A DNA stretch of 42,886 bases from Verrucomicrobiota bacterium (GTDB taxonomy: Bacteria > Verrucomicrobiota > Verrucomicrobiia > Verrucomicrobiales > Akkermansiaceae): the NCBI GenBank assembly GCA_018969605.1, contig JAGWXY010000013.1:1-42886 (forward strand), read 5' to 3'. This document shows positions 1 to 9,567 of this stretch, piece after piece. Position 1 is the first letter of the stretch; the number at the start of each line of letters is the position of its first letter. Made by a program: the position numbers and the translations under genes. The notes under the pieces were generated by a model. That model was not told the DNA's origin. It searched no databases and saw nothing but the letters and a program-made list of their open reading frames with translations.

Positions 1-3000
1 CACACCCAAGGCCAACTGTCACTGGTATCTTCACAAGTATACCCGTCCAGCCTCAGCTCATTCAACATCTTCGCTTACGAAGTCAATGACTGGAGTGAGG
101 CAACCAATTACACATCGGGATCTGTCATTCGCTTTGCCGGAAACTATTGGAAATCGACTCAAGACAACAGCGGTGTCACACCAGATACCACGCTCGCATG
201 GGAAGAGATTGATCTGGCTTACTCAGATGAGGAACCTGTCGCTTGGGATAAATCAACCTCATACCTTCGCGACCAAGTTGTAAGCACAGGCACGAGAGAC
301 AACAAAAAATACTGGATCGCTCTTGAAGAAAACGCAGGCAAAATTCCCAGCAATGAGTTGCCATGGACACTTCTGGACATCAATCCCGAGTTGATCGCCG
401 GCACGGTTGAAATCCATGGGACCCTGCCGTCCAACATGGTTTCCACGCCACTCTCTGCCGGTGGCGAGCTTTCAATCCAGGCGGCAAATATTATCCAAAG
501 TGGCATTCTGAGAGCCCCCATGGGATCCATTATTCTGGGATGGGACGGTAAGGACCTCAATCCCTACAACACGGTTTTGGATTCACCCAATGATCCAATT
601 GCCAACTCATCAATTCTCTCCCCCATCACCAAGAGCCTCAAACTTAGCTCCACAAGCGTCACTTCGGTTTCAGGAATCGATGAGACCGGTAAAGATTGGA
701 TCAGCCCGTACGGAATCAGCCCGGATGGACAATCGTGGATCGACCCAAGAGGCGTCAACATCACCACGAGTGGATTGCCTCAAAAGACAGTCAAGTTGAG
801 CGGTTCCATCGTGGATATGGATATCGGCTCGACAGTCGATATCCGTGGCGGCGGCGATCTCTTCGCAAGCCGTTGGATTGCCGGAAATGGTGGCAGCATC
901 AACCTTCTGGGGTCAACTGACGCAATCTGGACACCCGGCAACGAATACAAAGCGGGCGAACTTGTTCGATACAATGGCGAGACATGGTCAGCACGGGTCA
1001 AAAATTCAGGTCAAACTCCTACAGTCAGCCAATACTGGTCAAAAGTTCCCAAGTCCTTCGCCATCGTTCCATCATATAATTTTTCTGTCGCTCCTTACAA
1101 TGCCTACAACACGGGTTCCAATGCAAACGCTCTTGGCGGGGACAATGGATACACCGATATCAACATCTCCGCAGGAGACACCATCACCCTTGAGGGAAGC
1201 GATGTTCTAGCCGCCGGCACCTACACGCTTCTTCCAAGCAAATATGCCCTGCTTCCAGGCGCTGTGCTTGTGACCCCGCTAGCCGGATCCGGAATTGGTG
1301 TTTATCAAACCCTCGATGGTGCGGTGCAAGTCTCCGGCTTCACATCCAATACCTTCAACCGCCCATCGACAGATCCGGCTCTGCGCACCCGTTTCGAAAT
1401 AGCCTCCCAAGAAACCATCAAACAACGGGTTAAATACGAAACCTACTCGGCCAACAAATTCCTCGGCGACATTGCGCTCAACCTCGAACTCGCCAACCCG
1501 CAAGAACTTCCCCGTGACGCCGGATACGCGTCTTTCCAATCCGACTCATCGCTCAGACTCGCAGGCAAGGTGCTCACAGAAGCAAGCGGAATCGGTGCAA
1601 GAATCGATATCAGCAGCACTGGCATCATCAACATTCTTGGCGCAGGAACAGGTGCTGGCGAAATCATTGCAGGCCAATCGAATCTGGACGCCTCGACCCT
1701 CAGCTCATGGGGTGCGGCAAGTTTGCTCATAGGCGGCATTCGTCATGAAGATTCAACAGGCGTTTCAAAACTCGAAATCCGCACGAACCGCATCAACCTC
1801 AACAACGGTCAAACCACACTGACTGCACCGGACATCATCTTGGCATCAAAAGAAATTTTGAACATCGCCAACGGCTCCAGCATCGAAGCAATTGGCAACG
1901 ATGAGTTCGAAGCCGATGAATTTCATGTGTCGGGAGACGGAACACTCGTTCGAATCAGCGCCGATACAAATACCACGACACTTAGAGAGGAGGTCACAGG
2001 CTCCGACAAGCCCATGATGACCGTCGGATCAAATGTCCAAATCAACGGCAAATACGGATACTTCGATTCAACTTACGGTACTCAATTTGCAAATGATGCT
2101 GTTATCAACACGAACAACCTCATTCTCGCCAGCGGCCAGATCAGCATCGCATTCGATGCTGCAAGCGTAGACCCTACCAAAAATTTAATTTCGAAGCCTC
2201 ACCTTGTCCTGAATGGCAATCTTCTGACCAGCGCTCAGCAGGCAACAAGCCTTACGCTTCGCAGCTATTCCGGCATTGATATCTACGGCAATGGATCTCT
2301 CGGTGGCGAATCCATCGAAAACCTGTCACTTCTGGGCAACGGGATCCGTGCGTATCAAAATGGCGACGGCGATGTCTTGATCGATGCGCAAAAGATCACA
2401 TTCGGCAACCCTAACAAGCCATCAGCATGGAGCCCAAGCCCCTATGCAAGTGGTACACTTCAAGTATCGGCAAATACAATCCAACTGACAGCCGGCGACT
2501 TTTCGATTTTCGGCTATCAGGATGTCAATTTGTCCGCATTGGATGGGATATTCTTTAATGGAAAAGGCTCGCTCTCATCGGTTGGCAACATTCAGCCCCA
2601 ATCCCCATTCATCATCGGCTCGGGCGGATCCAACTATCAAATCAAGGCAGGCGGCGTTCTGGCATTGGATCGCAACGGCAACCTTACACCCGAGCAAACC
2701 TCTCTTGGAGCTTCCCTTGCACTCGAGGGATCCTCAATTTTCGCCAACACATTCATTGAGTTGAATAGCGGAAAAATTTCCCTCAAGGCATTCGAGGGCG
2801 ATATTCAGATCGGTGGCACACTCTCCGTTGCGGGCATCATGAAAAATTTCAATGATGTGACACGCTACTCCAACGCTGGCACCATCACTCTGGAATCTCT
2901 GTCAGGGGATGTCGTCCTAGAAGAGAAATCCTTAATATCCGTCGCCGCAAACAACAGCGGAGGAAACGCTGGTACGCTTCAAGCAAAGAGCGGGCTTGGA

Positions 3001-6000
3001 TCCTTCGTCAACTTGGGCTCCATCACAGGCTCAGCATCTGCAAATGCCATCTCAGGCTCCTTCCTGTTAGATGTCTATGAATTCAATGCTGTGGACGCCG
3101 GATCTTTGGCATCGATCAACCAGTCATTGGATTTGGGTGGATTCTATCAATCGAGAAACTTCCGAGCGAGAAATGGCAATGTCATCATTGATCATGACAT
3201 CCGCGCACGCGATTTCTCGATGGCGGCGGACAACGGCTCCATCACCGTCACGCATAAAATCGATGCCTCAGGTATCACCGGAGGCAATATCGCTCTCACT
3301 TCGCGTGACAGCCTCACTCTAGAAAACGGTGCCGCCCTCACGGTCGCGGCCGAGAAATTCGACAGCGCAGGCAAAGGTGGCTCCATCCTACTCGAAGCCG
3401 GCACCCAGCGCGATGGAAACGCCAACCTGTTTGCCACGCTTGGCATCAAAGCAGGCGCGTCGCTCGATCTGTCGGTGGCGGAATTCAAACCCGGAAAATA
3501 TGATGCCGTCGGCTCGAGCGCCTTTGGAGGAAAGTTCAGCGGCACCCTCCATCTGCGCGCACCGAGGACGGCAGGAAATGATGGTATCCTGATCGATCCC
3601 ATCGCGGGCACGATCACCGGAGCATCCTCCATCCTTGCCGAGGGCTTCAAAGTTTATCAACCCCTTGACGGCATCCTCAACATCGCACAGCGCGACCTCA
3701 TCGATAGCGATGCCAAAGCATATCTCGGCAACTCAGGCGTGGGCAATGCCAACGAAGCAGCGATGAGCGCCAAACTCCTCAATGGCAGCACTTCGATTGA
3801 CTCGATTCTGGTCATTGCTCCCGGCGCGGAACTGATCAATCCGACGGGTGATCTCATCCTCGGCCTTGCCAACAACAGCAGCTCAGGAACCACGAACAAA
3901 GAAGCACTCGCCGAAGCCGATTGGGATCTCTCCGGCTTCCGCTATGGCAAACTTGGCGCAGCGGGCGTCCTCACACTCCGCGCCCAAGGTGACCTGATCT
4001 TCAATAATACTCTTAGCGACGGATTCACACCCATCGCACAAGGAAGCGCCCAAGAATTTGCCGACAATGGCCACTCACGCATGTGGCTGGCACCTCTGGC
4101 AAAGATATCAGACTCCCTGCCTATCAACCTGCAGTCGTGGTCCTACCGCCTCTCCGCAGGAGCGGATACCAATGCCAGCTCTTCAAGCGCCGTACTCGGC
4201 ATTGACCAACTGGCATCCGCCAACAAGGGATCGATCCTTGTCGGAGAGTTTTACCCGGCGGTTCCGAATAACTCGGAAACAGGTCTGAACGCCGGCATCG
4301 GCACCAAAGGCCAAACCGCGGACACCATCAGGATTTCCAACACCACAACAAACAGAGGAAACCGATTTGAAGTCATCCGCACGGGAACCGGAATCATCAA
4401 CATCCATGCGGGTCGTGATGTCCAACTTCGCAACCAATTCGCCACAATCTACACAGCCGGTGTGGCAACGACGAATGCCAATAGCATTTTCAGTGCTAAT
4501 GATTTTGTCACACCCGTCATTCCGACTACCAACATCCACCCCAGCCAATCCGGAGCAGGCTTGACACTTGGTGAGTTCCAACAAGTCTATCAGCCAGCGT
4601 GGTCGATGGCAGGCGGCAACATCAACATTCAAGCAGGTCAAAACATTGCCCGCTACACACTAAACAATGGCGAACTGACCATCGACTCCAGCCGTCAGAT
4701 GCCGACAAACTGGCTTTATCGTCGCGGCCATGTCGATCCCACCACTGGATTGTTTGCTGACAACGGCGGCATCGATCGGGTTAGGGATACCGCCACATCA
4801 ACCACATGGTGGATCGATTACAGCAATTTCTTCCAAGGAGTGGGGACACTAGGTGGCGGCAACATTGCATTCAACGCAACCAAGGATGTCATCAATGTGG
4901 ATGCTGTGGCACCAACCAATGCGCGCATGGCAGGTCGTGACCCAAGCACCGGCAAAAATCTCGCGCCGGATCAAAACAAGCTATTGGAGTGGGGCGGTGG
5001 CGATGTCACCATTCTGGCCGGATCGGACATCAGCGGCGGCATCTACTATGTCGAACGCGGCAAAGGAACACTCAGCGCAGGCAATTCCATCACTACCAAC
5101 GCTGCAAGAACGCCCACACCTTCGACACTTGCAGGAGAAGAGCCTCTTGGCTCATCCACTTGGCTTCCAACCACGCTCTTTGTCGGCAAATCCGGTTTCG
5201 ATGTGGTCGCGCTCGGCGATATCCTCTTGGGCCCTGTAGCCAACACCTTCATGATGCCGCAAGGGCTGAACAACAAGTACTGGTACAAAACCTACTTCAG
5301 CACCTTGTCATCCGAGTCGTCACTTACCGCGACTTCTTACGGCGGCGATATCACCCATCGCAATAGCTCAACATTGCCCGAGGGCTCGAGCGCCACAAAC
5401 ATTTTGGCCAATTGGTTCAATGGTCAGAACCTTTATGTGGGAGAAGGATCTGCGAACAACTCGTCGCATTATCAGCCATGGATACGCCTGACAGAGACCG
5501 ACCTCAGCAACTTCTCATCAGCCTTCACGCTCACCACATCCAACTTTAGCAGCGCATCCTTCGGTGGAGATATCAATCTGGTTGGAAGCATCAGCCTTTC
5601 CCCTTCGGCTATTGGAAATCTTGAGCTCTTGGCAGCAGGTCAGCTCAATGGCCTCAACCCAACAGGAGAAGGCCTCCTGAATGGAGAAAAGGTTCAAGTC
5701 TGGACCAGCTCTTCGATCAATGTTTCGGATGCTGACCCCAATACAATCCCAAGGGTTAGCTCTCCGCTGGCTTACCAAAGCATCACCGGCAGGGACAAAG
5801 ACAAATCCATTGATTCCACACTAAACATCCTGCAAGGCGTCACTGCCGCGTTGACAGAGTCCGGCTCCTACTCAGGGCAATTTGCAAACGCCTACATCAA
5901 ATCAGCTCTTCACGGCGGAAGCATTCTTCATAAGGATGACAAAAATCCGATTCGCATCTATGCCTTGGGCAGCGATATCTCCGGACTCACGCTTTATGCT

Positions 6001-7485
6001 CCAAAACAAGCCCGCGTGATGGCCGAGCGCGACATCACCGACATCGCGCTCTACATTCAAAACACCGATATAAACGACATCACTCTCATTTCAGCAGGAC
6101 GCGACATCCTGCCTTACAACGAGAGCTCCCCCACCCGCTCGATCGCCAGTAACATAAGCGCAGGAAATCTGGTGGGCGATGAAACCCAATCCACCGTTGC
6201 TGGAAGGCCCAGCAATGCCATGGCGGGAGACATCCAAATCAGCGGCCCAGGTGTGCTCGAAGTACTCAGCGGAAGAAACATCGATCTCGGCACCGGCGCC
6301 AACTATTCCAACGGCACTGGCCTTGGCATCACCAGCATCGGCAACAACCGCAATCCAAACCTGCCCTTCACCGGTGCCGATATCATCGCCCTCAGCGGCG
6401 TTACCGGCGCATCTGGCACGGGCCCGGCCGATGGCATCGCCAACAGCTCAATGAGAATGTCTGATTTCACCAACAGATACCTCACCAATCCGGAAAGCTT
6501 CGCCTCCGCTTACCGCCAAAAGCTTGCCAACGGCATGACCTACGACCAGCTGAGCATTGAACAGCGCGCGATTGTTGGACTCGAAAAATTCTACTCGGTC
6601 CTCAACCAAAGCGGCAAAGACGCTTTGACAAGCGAATCAGATGACACCGACTACGAGGAAGGCTACGAAGCCATCAAGACCCTATTCGGCGAACAACCCA
6701 AGAAAGGCGAAATCCTGACCCGCGCCCGCGAAATTCGCACGATCACTGGTGGCTCCATCACGCTTTCTAGTGCAGCTGGCGGCATCACGATGGCCTCGGA
6801 AATCTTCGGCAATCCGCTCACCCCACCCGGCATCGTCACCGAATACGGCGGCAGCATTTCTACCTTCACCGACGGCAGCGTCGACATCGGCCAGGCCCGT
6901 ATCTTCACCCTCCGCGGTGGCGACATCATGATGTGGTCTTCAAAGGGCAACATCGCCGCAGGCACGGCTGCTCGCACTGTAGTGACCGCACCACCAACCC
7001 GCGTGGTTATCGATGTCAACAGCGCCAATGTCGAAACCGACCTCGGCGGTCTCGCCACCGGTGGCGGCATCGGCGTGCTCGCCTCAGTCGAAGGCGTGAA
7101 GGAAGGATCCGTCGGCTTGTTTGCACCCAAGGGCTTCATCGATGCCGGCGACGCAGGCATTCGCTCGACCGGCAACATTCAGATTGGCGCCCAAGTGGTG
7201 TTGAACTCCAGCAATATCAGTTCCGGCGGCGCGACTACCGGTGCCACCGTTGCCGCTCCCAGTGCCCCAAGCGTTTCCTCGGTCACAAGCGCATCCAATT
7301 CCTCCGCAGCCAGCACGGCCAGCACGCCCAAACCGGCAGAAAACAAACAGGAAGCCAACACACCCGCAGCGGACAATTCACTGCCGACGGTCTACACGGT
7401 AGAAGTCATTGGTTATGGCGGCGGATCGGGTGAGGATGAGGAAGATGATGAAGAAAAAAAATCTGAGCAAAACCCAACGCCCTGA
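1..7485 (+). CDS. Filamentous haemagglutinin-family (two-partner-secretion type) giant exoprotein, 5'-truncated by window edge
   Basis: The reading frame is open from base 1, so the true start lies left of the window; about 2,494 residues are visible. Most of it is glycine/asparagine/serine-rich with regular short beta-strand patterns (GGNI, AGRDI, SGGSI), as expected of a right-handed beta-helix. Codons 31-72, 82-124 and 310-349 hold three W-x(n)-Y-x(2)-G-x-V-x(n)-W modules that resemble chitin/cellulose-binding CBM5/12 repeats. The C-terminal part (about 6730-7230) matches the DUF3739 region of large FhaB-like proteins (IFTLRGGDI, WSSKGNI, APKGFIDAGDAGIRSTGNI). The end is an acidic tail after EVIGYGGG. 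By family knowledge these are exported through a TpsB/Omp85 pore and act as adhesins or matrix proteins. No TpsB is visible here. The Sel1 gene follows after 19 bp on the same strand. The family call is firm; function is inferred. Confidence 0.87.
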   Translation, partial: HTQGQLSLVSSQVYPSSLSSFNIFAYEVNDWSEATNYTSGSVIRFAGNYWKSTQDNSGVTPDTTLAWEEIDLAYSDEEPVAWDKSTSYLRDQVVSTGTRDNKKYWIALEENAGKIPSNELPWTLLDINPELIAGTVEIHGTLPSNMVSTPLSAGGELSIQAANIIQSGILRAPMGSIILGWDGKDLNPYNTVLDSPNDPIANSSILSPITKSLKLSSTSVTSVSGIDETGKDWISPYGISPDGQSWIDPRGVNITTSGLPQKTVKLSGSIVDMDIGSTVDIRGGGDLFASRWIAGNGGSINLLGSTDAIWTPGNEYKAGELVRYNGETWSARVKNSGQTPTVSQYWSKVPKSFAIVPSYNFSVAPYNAYNTGSNANALGGDNGYTDINISAGDTITLEGSDVLAAGTYTLLPSKYALLPGAVLVTPLAGSGIGVYQTLDGAVQVSGFTSNTFNRPSTDPALRTRFEIASQETIKQRVKYETYSANKFLGDIALNLELANPQELPRDAGYASFQSDSSLRLAGKVLTEASGIGARIDISSTGIINILGAGTGAGEIIAGQSNLDASTLSSWGAASLLIGGIRHEDSTGVSKLEIRTNRINLNNGQTTLTAPDIILASKEILNIANGSSIEAIGNDEFEADEFHVSGDGTLVRISADTNTTTLREEVTGSDKPMMTVGSNVQINGKYGYFDSTYGTQFANDAVINTNNLILASGQISIAFDAASVDPTKNLISKPHLVLNGNLLTSAQQATSLTLRSYSGIDIYGNGSLGGESIENLSLLGNGIRAYQNGDGDVLIDAQKITFGNPNKPSAWSPSPYASGTLQVSANTIQLTAGDFSIFGYQDVNLSALDGIFFNGKGSLSSVGNIQPQSPFIIGSGGSNYQIKAGGVLALDRNGNLTPEQTSLGASLALEGSSIFANTFIELNSGKISLKAFEGDIQIGGTLSVAGIMKNFNDVTRYSNAGTITLESLSGDVVLEEKSLISVAANNSGGNAGTLQAKSGLGSFVNLGSITGSASANAISGSFLLDVYEFNAVDAGSLASINQSLDLGGFYQSRNFRARNGNVIIDHDIRARDFSMAADNGSITVTHKIDASGITGGNIALTSRDSLTLENGAALTVAAEKFDSAGKGGSILLEAGTQRDGNANLFATLGIKAGASLDLSVAEFKPGKYDAVGSSAFGGKFSGTLHLRAPRTAGNDGILIDPIAGTITGASSILAEGFKVYQPLDGILNIAQRDLIDSDAKAYLGNSGVGNANEAAMSAKLLNGSTSIDSILVIAPGAELINPTGDLILGLANNSSSGTTNKEALAEADWDLSGFRYGKLGAAGVLTLRAQGDLIFNNTLSDGFTPIAQGSAQEFADNGHSRMWLAPLAKISDSLPINLQSWSYRLSAGADTNASSSSAVLGIDQLASANKGSILVGEFYPAVPNNSETGLNAGIGTKGQTADTIRISNTTTNRGNRFEVIRTGTGIINIHAGRDVQLRNQFATIYTAGVATTNANSIFSANDFVTPVIPTTNIHPSQSGAGLTLGEFQQVYQPAWSMAGGNINIQAGQNIARYTLNNGELTIDSSRQMPTNWLYRRGHVDPTTGLFADNGGIDRVRDTATSTTWWIDYSNFFQGVGTLGGGNIAFNATKDVINVDAVAPTNARMAGRDPSTGKNLAPDQNKLLEWGGGDVTILAGSDISGGIYYVERGKGTLSAGNSITTNAARTPTPSTLAGEEPLGSSTWLPTTLFVGKSGFDVVALGDILLGPVANTFMMPQGLNNKYWYKTYFSTLSSESSLTATSYGGDITHRNSSTLPEGSSATNILANWFNGQNLYVGEGSANNSSHYQPWIRLTETDLSNFSSAFTLTTSNFSSASFGGDINLVGSISLSPSAIGNLELLAAGQLNGLNPTGEGLLNGEKVQVWTSSSINVSDADPNTIPRVSSPLAYQSITGRDKDKSIDSTLNILQGVTAALTESGSYSGQFANAYIKSALHGGSILHKDDKNPIRIYALGSDISGLTLYAPKQARVMAERDITDIALYIQNTDINDITLISAGRDILPYNESSPTRSIASNISAGNLVGDETQSTVAGRPSNAMAGDIQISGPGVLEVLSGRNIDLGTGANYSNGTGLGITSIGNNRNPNLPFTGADIIALSGVTGASGTGPADGIANSSMRMSDFTNRYLTNPESFASAYRQKLANGMTYDQLSIEQRAIVGLEKFYSVLNQSGKDALTSESDDTDYEEGYEAIKTLFGEQPKKGEILTRAREIRTITGGSITLSSAAGGITMASEIFGNPLTPPGIVTEYGGSISTFTDGSVDIGQARIFTLRGGDIMMWSSKGNIAAGTAARTVVTAPPTRVVIDVNSANVETDLGGLATGGGIGVLASVEGVKEGSVGLFAPKGFIDAGDAGIRSTGNIQIGAQVVLNSSNISSGGATTGATVAAPSAPSVSSVTSASNSSAASTASTPKPAENKQEANTPAADNSLPTVYTVEVIGYGGGSGEDEEDDEEKKSEQNPTP

Positions 7486-7504
7486 TTCGATATTCTTCCG
7501 AAAG

Positions 7505-8419
7505 ATGAAACTACGACATCCCATCCACGGTACCATCATTGCCTTATACCTTGGCGCATGCTCAAGCCTCTACGCCACGGAACAAACACCCACAACAACA
7601 ACCAATCAGACCCAACCCGCATCGAATGATACCGAGGCGTTGTTTCAGCAAGCCCGGGCCCTTCTGCGGGGAGAAGGCGTAAAGAAAGATGCATCTCAGG
7701 CATTCAAGCTGATGCAATCCGCCGCTGATCTGGGGCATGCGGATGCCATGGGTGGGCTCGGCTACTTTTACAGCCAAGGCATCAGCGTGCCCAAGGATCC
7801 TGAAAAGTCCCTCGAATGGTTTCGCAAAGGTGCGGAAAAAGGTTCTGCCAAATCTCAATACAATCTCGGCACCTCACTCATGAAATCTCATGAGCAACAG
7901 CCGGACGAAAAAAAAGCTGCTGAAGCCATCGAGTGGATTCGCAAAGCAGCCGAACAAAAATTGCCAGAGGCAAATCTTACTTACGGCATCTACGCATACA
8001 TGGGCGAAAACAACATCTCCCAAAACTACGAACTCGCGGCCACTCATTTTCGAATCGCCGCCAATCAAGGGCTCGCAGATGCTCAAAACTATCTAGGCAC
8101 TATGAACCAAAACGGCCAAGGAATGGCCATCGATCACGACCAAGCAATCGCATGGTATCGCAAAGCCGCCCTCCAAGACCATATTCGCGCCCAAGCAAAT
8201 TTAGGCTTCGCGATCGGCACGAATAATGCGGATGAAAACAAACAAAACGAGGCGCTCGCATGGCTCAGCATCGCATCTCAGCAAGGGGATGTGAGCGCCG
8301 AAAAAGGCCTCATCGAAATCGAGCCTTCAATGACGCCTGAAAAGCGCCAAAAAATCAGCGCCTTGGCCATCGAGTTCCGCAAACAAATTAAACCAAACAC
8401 ATCGTCCACCACCAGGTGA
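7505..8419 (+). CDS. Sel1-repeat secreted protein or lipoprotein
   Basis: 304 residues from ATG 7505. This start gives a signal peptide (MKLRHPIHGTIIALYLGAC); in-frame ATGs further upstream would overlap the preceding gene and destroy the signal. The LGAC element could be a lipobox, or signal peptidase I could cut after SLYA. The rest is tandem Sel1-type TPR-like repeats of about 36 residues (for example DAMGGLGYFYSQG, SAKSQYNLGTSLM, DAQNYLGTMNQNG, RAQANLGFAIG), an alpha-alpha solenoid used for protein-protein contacts. The gene starts 19 bp after the giant exoprotein stop, so the two are probably cotranscribed. A role as periplasmic or outer-membrane helper of the exoprotein is inference from position. 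No Shine-Dalgarno is obvious (GAAAG abuts the ATG). Confidence 0.85.
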   Translation: MKLRHPIHGTIIALYLGACSSLYATEQTPTTTTNQTQPASNDTEALFQQARALLRGEGVKKDASQAFKLMQSAADLGHADAMGGLGYFYSQGISVPKDPEKSLEWFRKGAEKGSAKSQYNLGTSLMKSHEQQPDEKKAAEAIEWIRKAAEQKLPEANLTYGIYAYMGENNISQNYELAATHFRIAANQGLADAQNYLGTMNQNGQGMAIDHDQAIAWYRKAALQDHIRAQANLGFAIGTNNADENKQNEALAWLSIASQQGDVSAEKGLIEIEPSMTPEKRQKISALAIEFRKQIKPNTSSTTR

Positions 8420-8598
8420 AAATCGTGTTACTGGCGTCCCACCCGCCACCTCTCCATCTATTCTATTTCCTTCAAAAAATCCACGCCCTCGTTGACTGCT
8501 TCTGTAAGATTGAAGATTCAGCGATGCTGAATTACCTATCATCAGCATCTTCAACAAATCAGTAAATCAGTAAAATCAGCGGTCAATATTGAGCTCAC

Positions 8599-9366
8599 TC
8601 ACTCCTGCCCATTTGCCGGCAGTCTTGCCTCAAGCTTGCTCTGAACCCCGAATCGGTTCGCTGCTTCATCACCAAACAACAACTGATGAGATTGATTGGC
8701 CTTCTCTGTCGCCTGCATAGCTTCCTCAGTTGGCGCGATAACACGCGTCACCTCGGCCGATTCATTGTTCGAATTGAATTCACTTTGCTCTTGAGCTGAG
8801 ACTTCGGTTTCCGCTGTGGCATCGGGCCCAAGCTCACCCACCTGCGCCACATCTCGGTAGAAATCATCGACCAAATGGTCGACCGCGGCCTTGATCTGAG
8901 GTGTCATCGACCCCGAACCTTCATGACCTGCTTCAATCGCCGCCATGTGCATCATGGCCGAAGGCAAGGCAAAATCGTCGGCAAGCCTCAAGGCCTGCGC
9001 TTGCTGGGCCGTTTTGGCATCCGAATCCAAGTCGACATCGGCAGATTCATTTTCAACTCGCTTATCACCATTCGGCAATGACTTCTCAATTCCGCTCACG
9101 GAATCTTTCTGCACGCCAGTTTGTTTGGAACCCTTTCCAAGCTCCATCTCCGCCTGCCAATCCATTTTGTGATCTTGGCCGTGAGCATCATCGACAGCAG
9201 AATCATTCACGCGATCATCAGGCTGATCCAATACCACCCGACCCTTTTCCTCATGCCCTGCAGTTCCCTCAGGCAGCGACTTGCTATTCGATCGCTCCAA
9301 GTTCCACCAAGCGGCTACGATTGCCATCGAGAGCACACAAATAGATAGATAAACATTCTTTCTCAT
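8599..9366 (-). CDS. Acidic membrane-anchored protein of unknown function
   Basis: 255 residues. I do not recognise the family. The N terminus (MRKNVYLSICVLSMAIVAAW) is a single hydrophobic segment, either a signal anchor or an uncleaved signal, putting the rest outside the cytoplasmic membrane. The remainder is strongly charged and low in hydrophobics, with many D, E, Q, K and S residues (stretches such as ESADVDLDSDAKTAQQAQAL), suggesting a disordered or coiled periplasmic region. The only hint of an ordered part is around FALPSAMMHMAAIEAG and IKAAVDHLVDDFYRDVAQ. It converges with the Sel1 gene and is separated from the PstS-like gene behind it by a terminator, so it is probably its own transcription unit. 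Coding status rests on length, a plausible N terminus and codon use only. Confidence 0.6.
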   Translation of the reverse strand: MRKNVYLSICVLSMAIVAAWWNLERSNSKSLPEGTAGHEEKGRVVLDQPDDRVNDSAVDDAHGQDHKMDWQAEMELGKGSKQTGVQKDSVSGIEKSLPNGDKRVENESADVDLDSDAKTAQQAQALRLADDFALPSAMMHMAAIEAGHEGSGSMTPQIKAAVDHLVDDFYRDVAQVGELGPDATAETEVSAQEQSEFNSNNESAEVTRVIAPTEEAMQATEKANQSHQLLFGDEAANRFGVQSKLEARLPANGQE

Positions 9367-9470
9367 GATCAGTAAAATCTCTACAATCAGCGATTAAATA
9401 TCTGCCATTTGAACCACCATGATCTCTTCTTAGTCAAATCCACTTTCGTAAACTTTCGTGCATTTTGTGG

Positions 9471-9509
9471 TTAAAAAAGAACTGGTGCCAGCCATAACCA
9501 GCACCAGTT
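9471..9509 (-). terminator. Rho-independent terminator after the PstS-like gene
   Basis: Perfect 9-bp inverted repeat AACTGGTGC (9480-9488) / GCACCAGTT (9501-9509) with a 12-nt loop. Read on the minus strand it is followed by TCTTTTTTAA. It lies about 60 bp beyond the stop of the PstS-like gene and closes the minus-strand PEP-CTERM/PstS-like unit. Confidence 0.8.
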
Positions 9510-9567
9510 CCAACCATACAAGCCGGATCACAATTTTTTTGAAAACCAAAACCCGACTCAACAAACA

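Noticed and set aside
8516-8532. Hairpin ATTCAGC/GCTGAAT after the Sel1 gene as terminator
   Set aside because: Short stem, about 100 bp after the stop, and no T-run follows.
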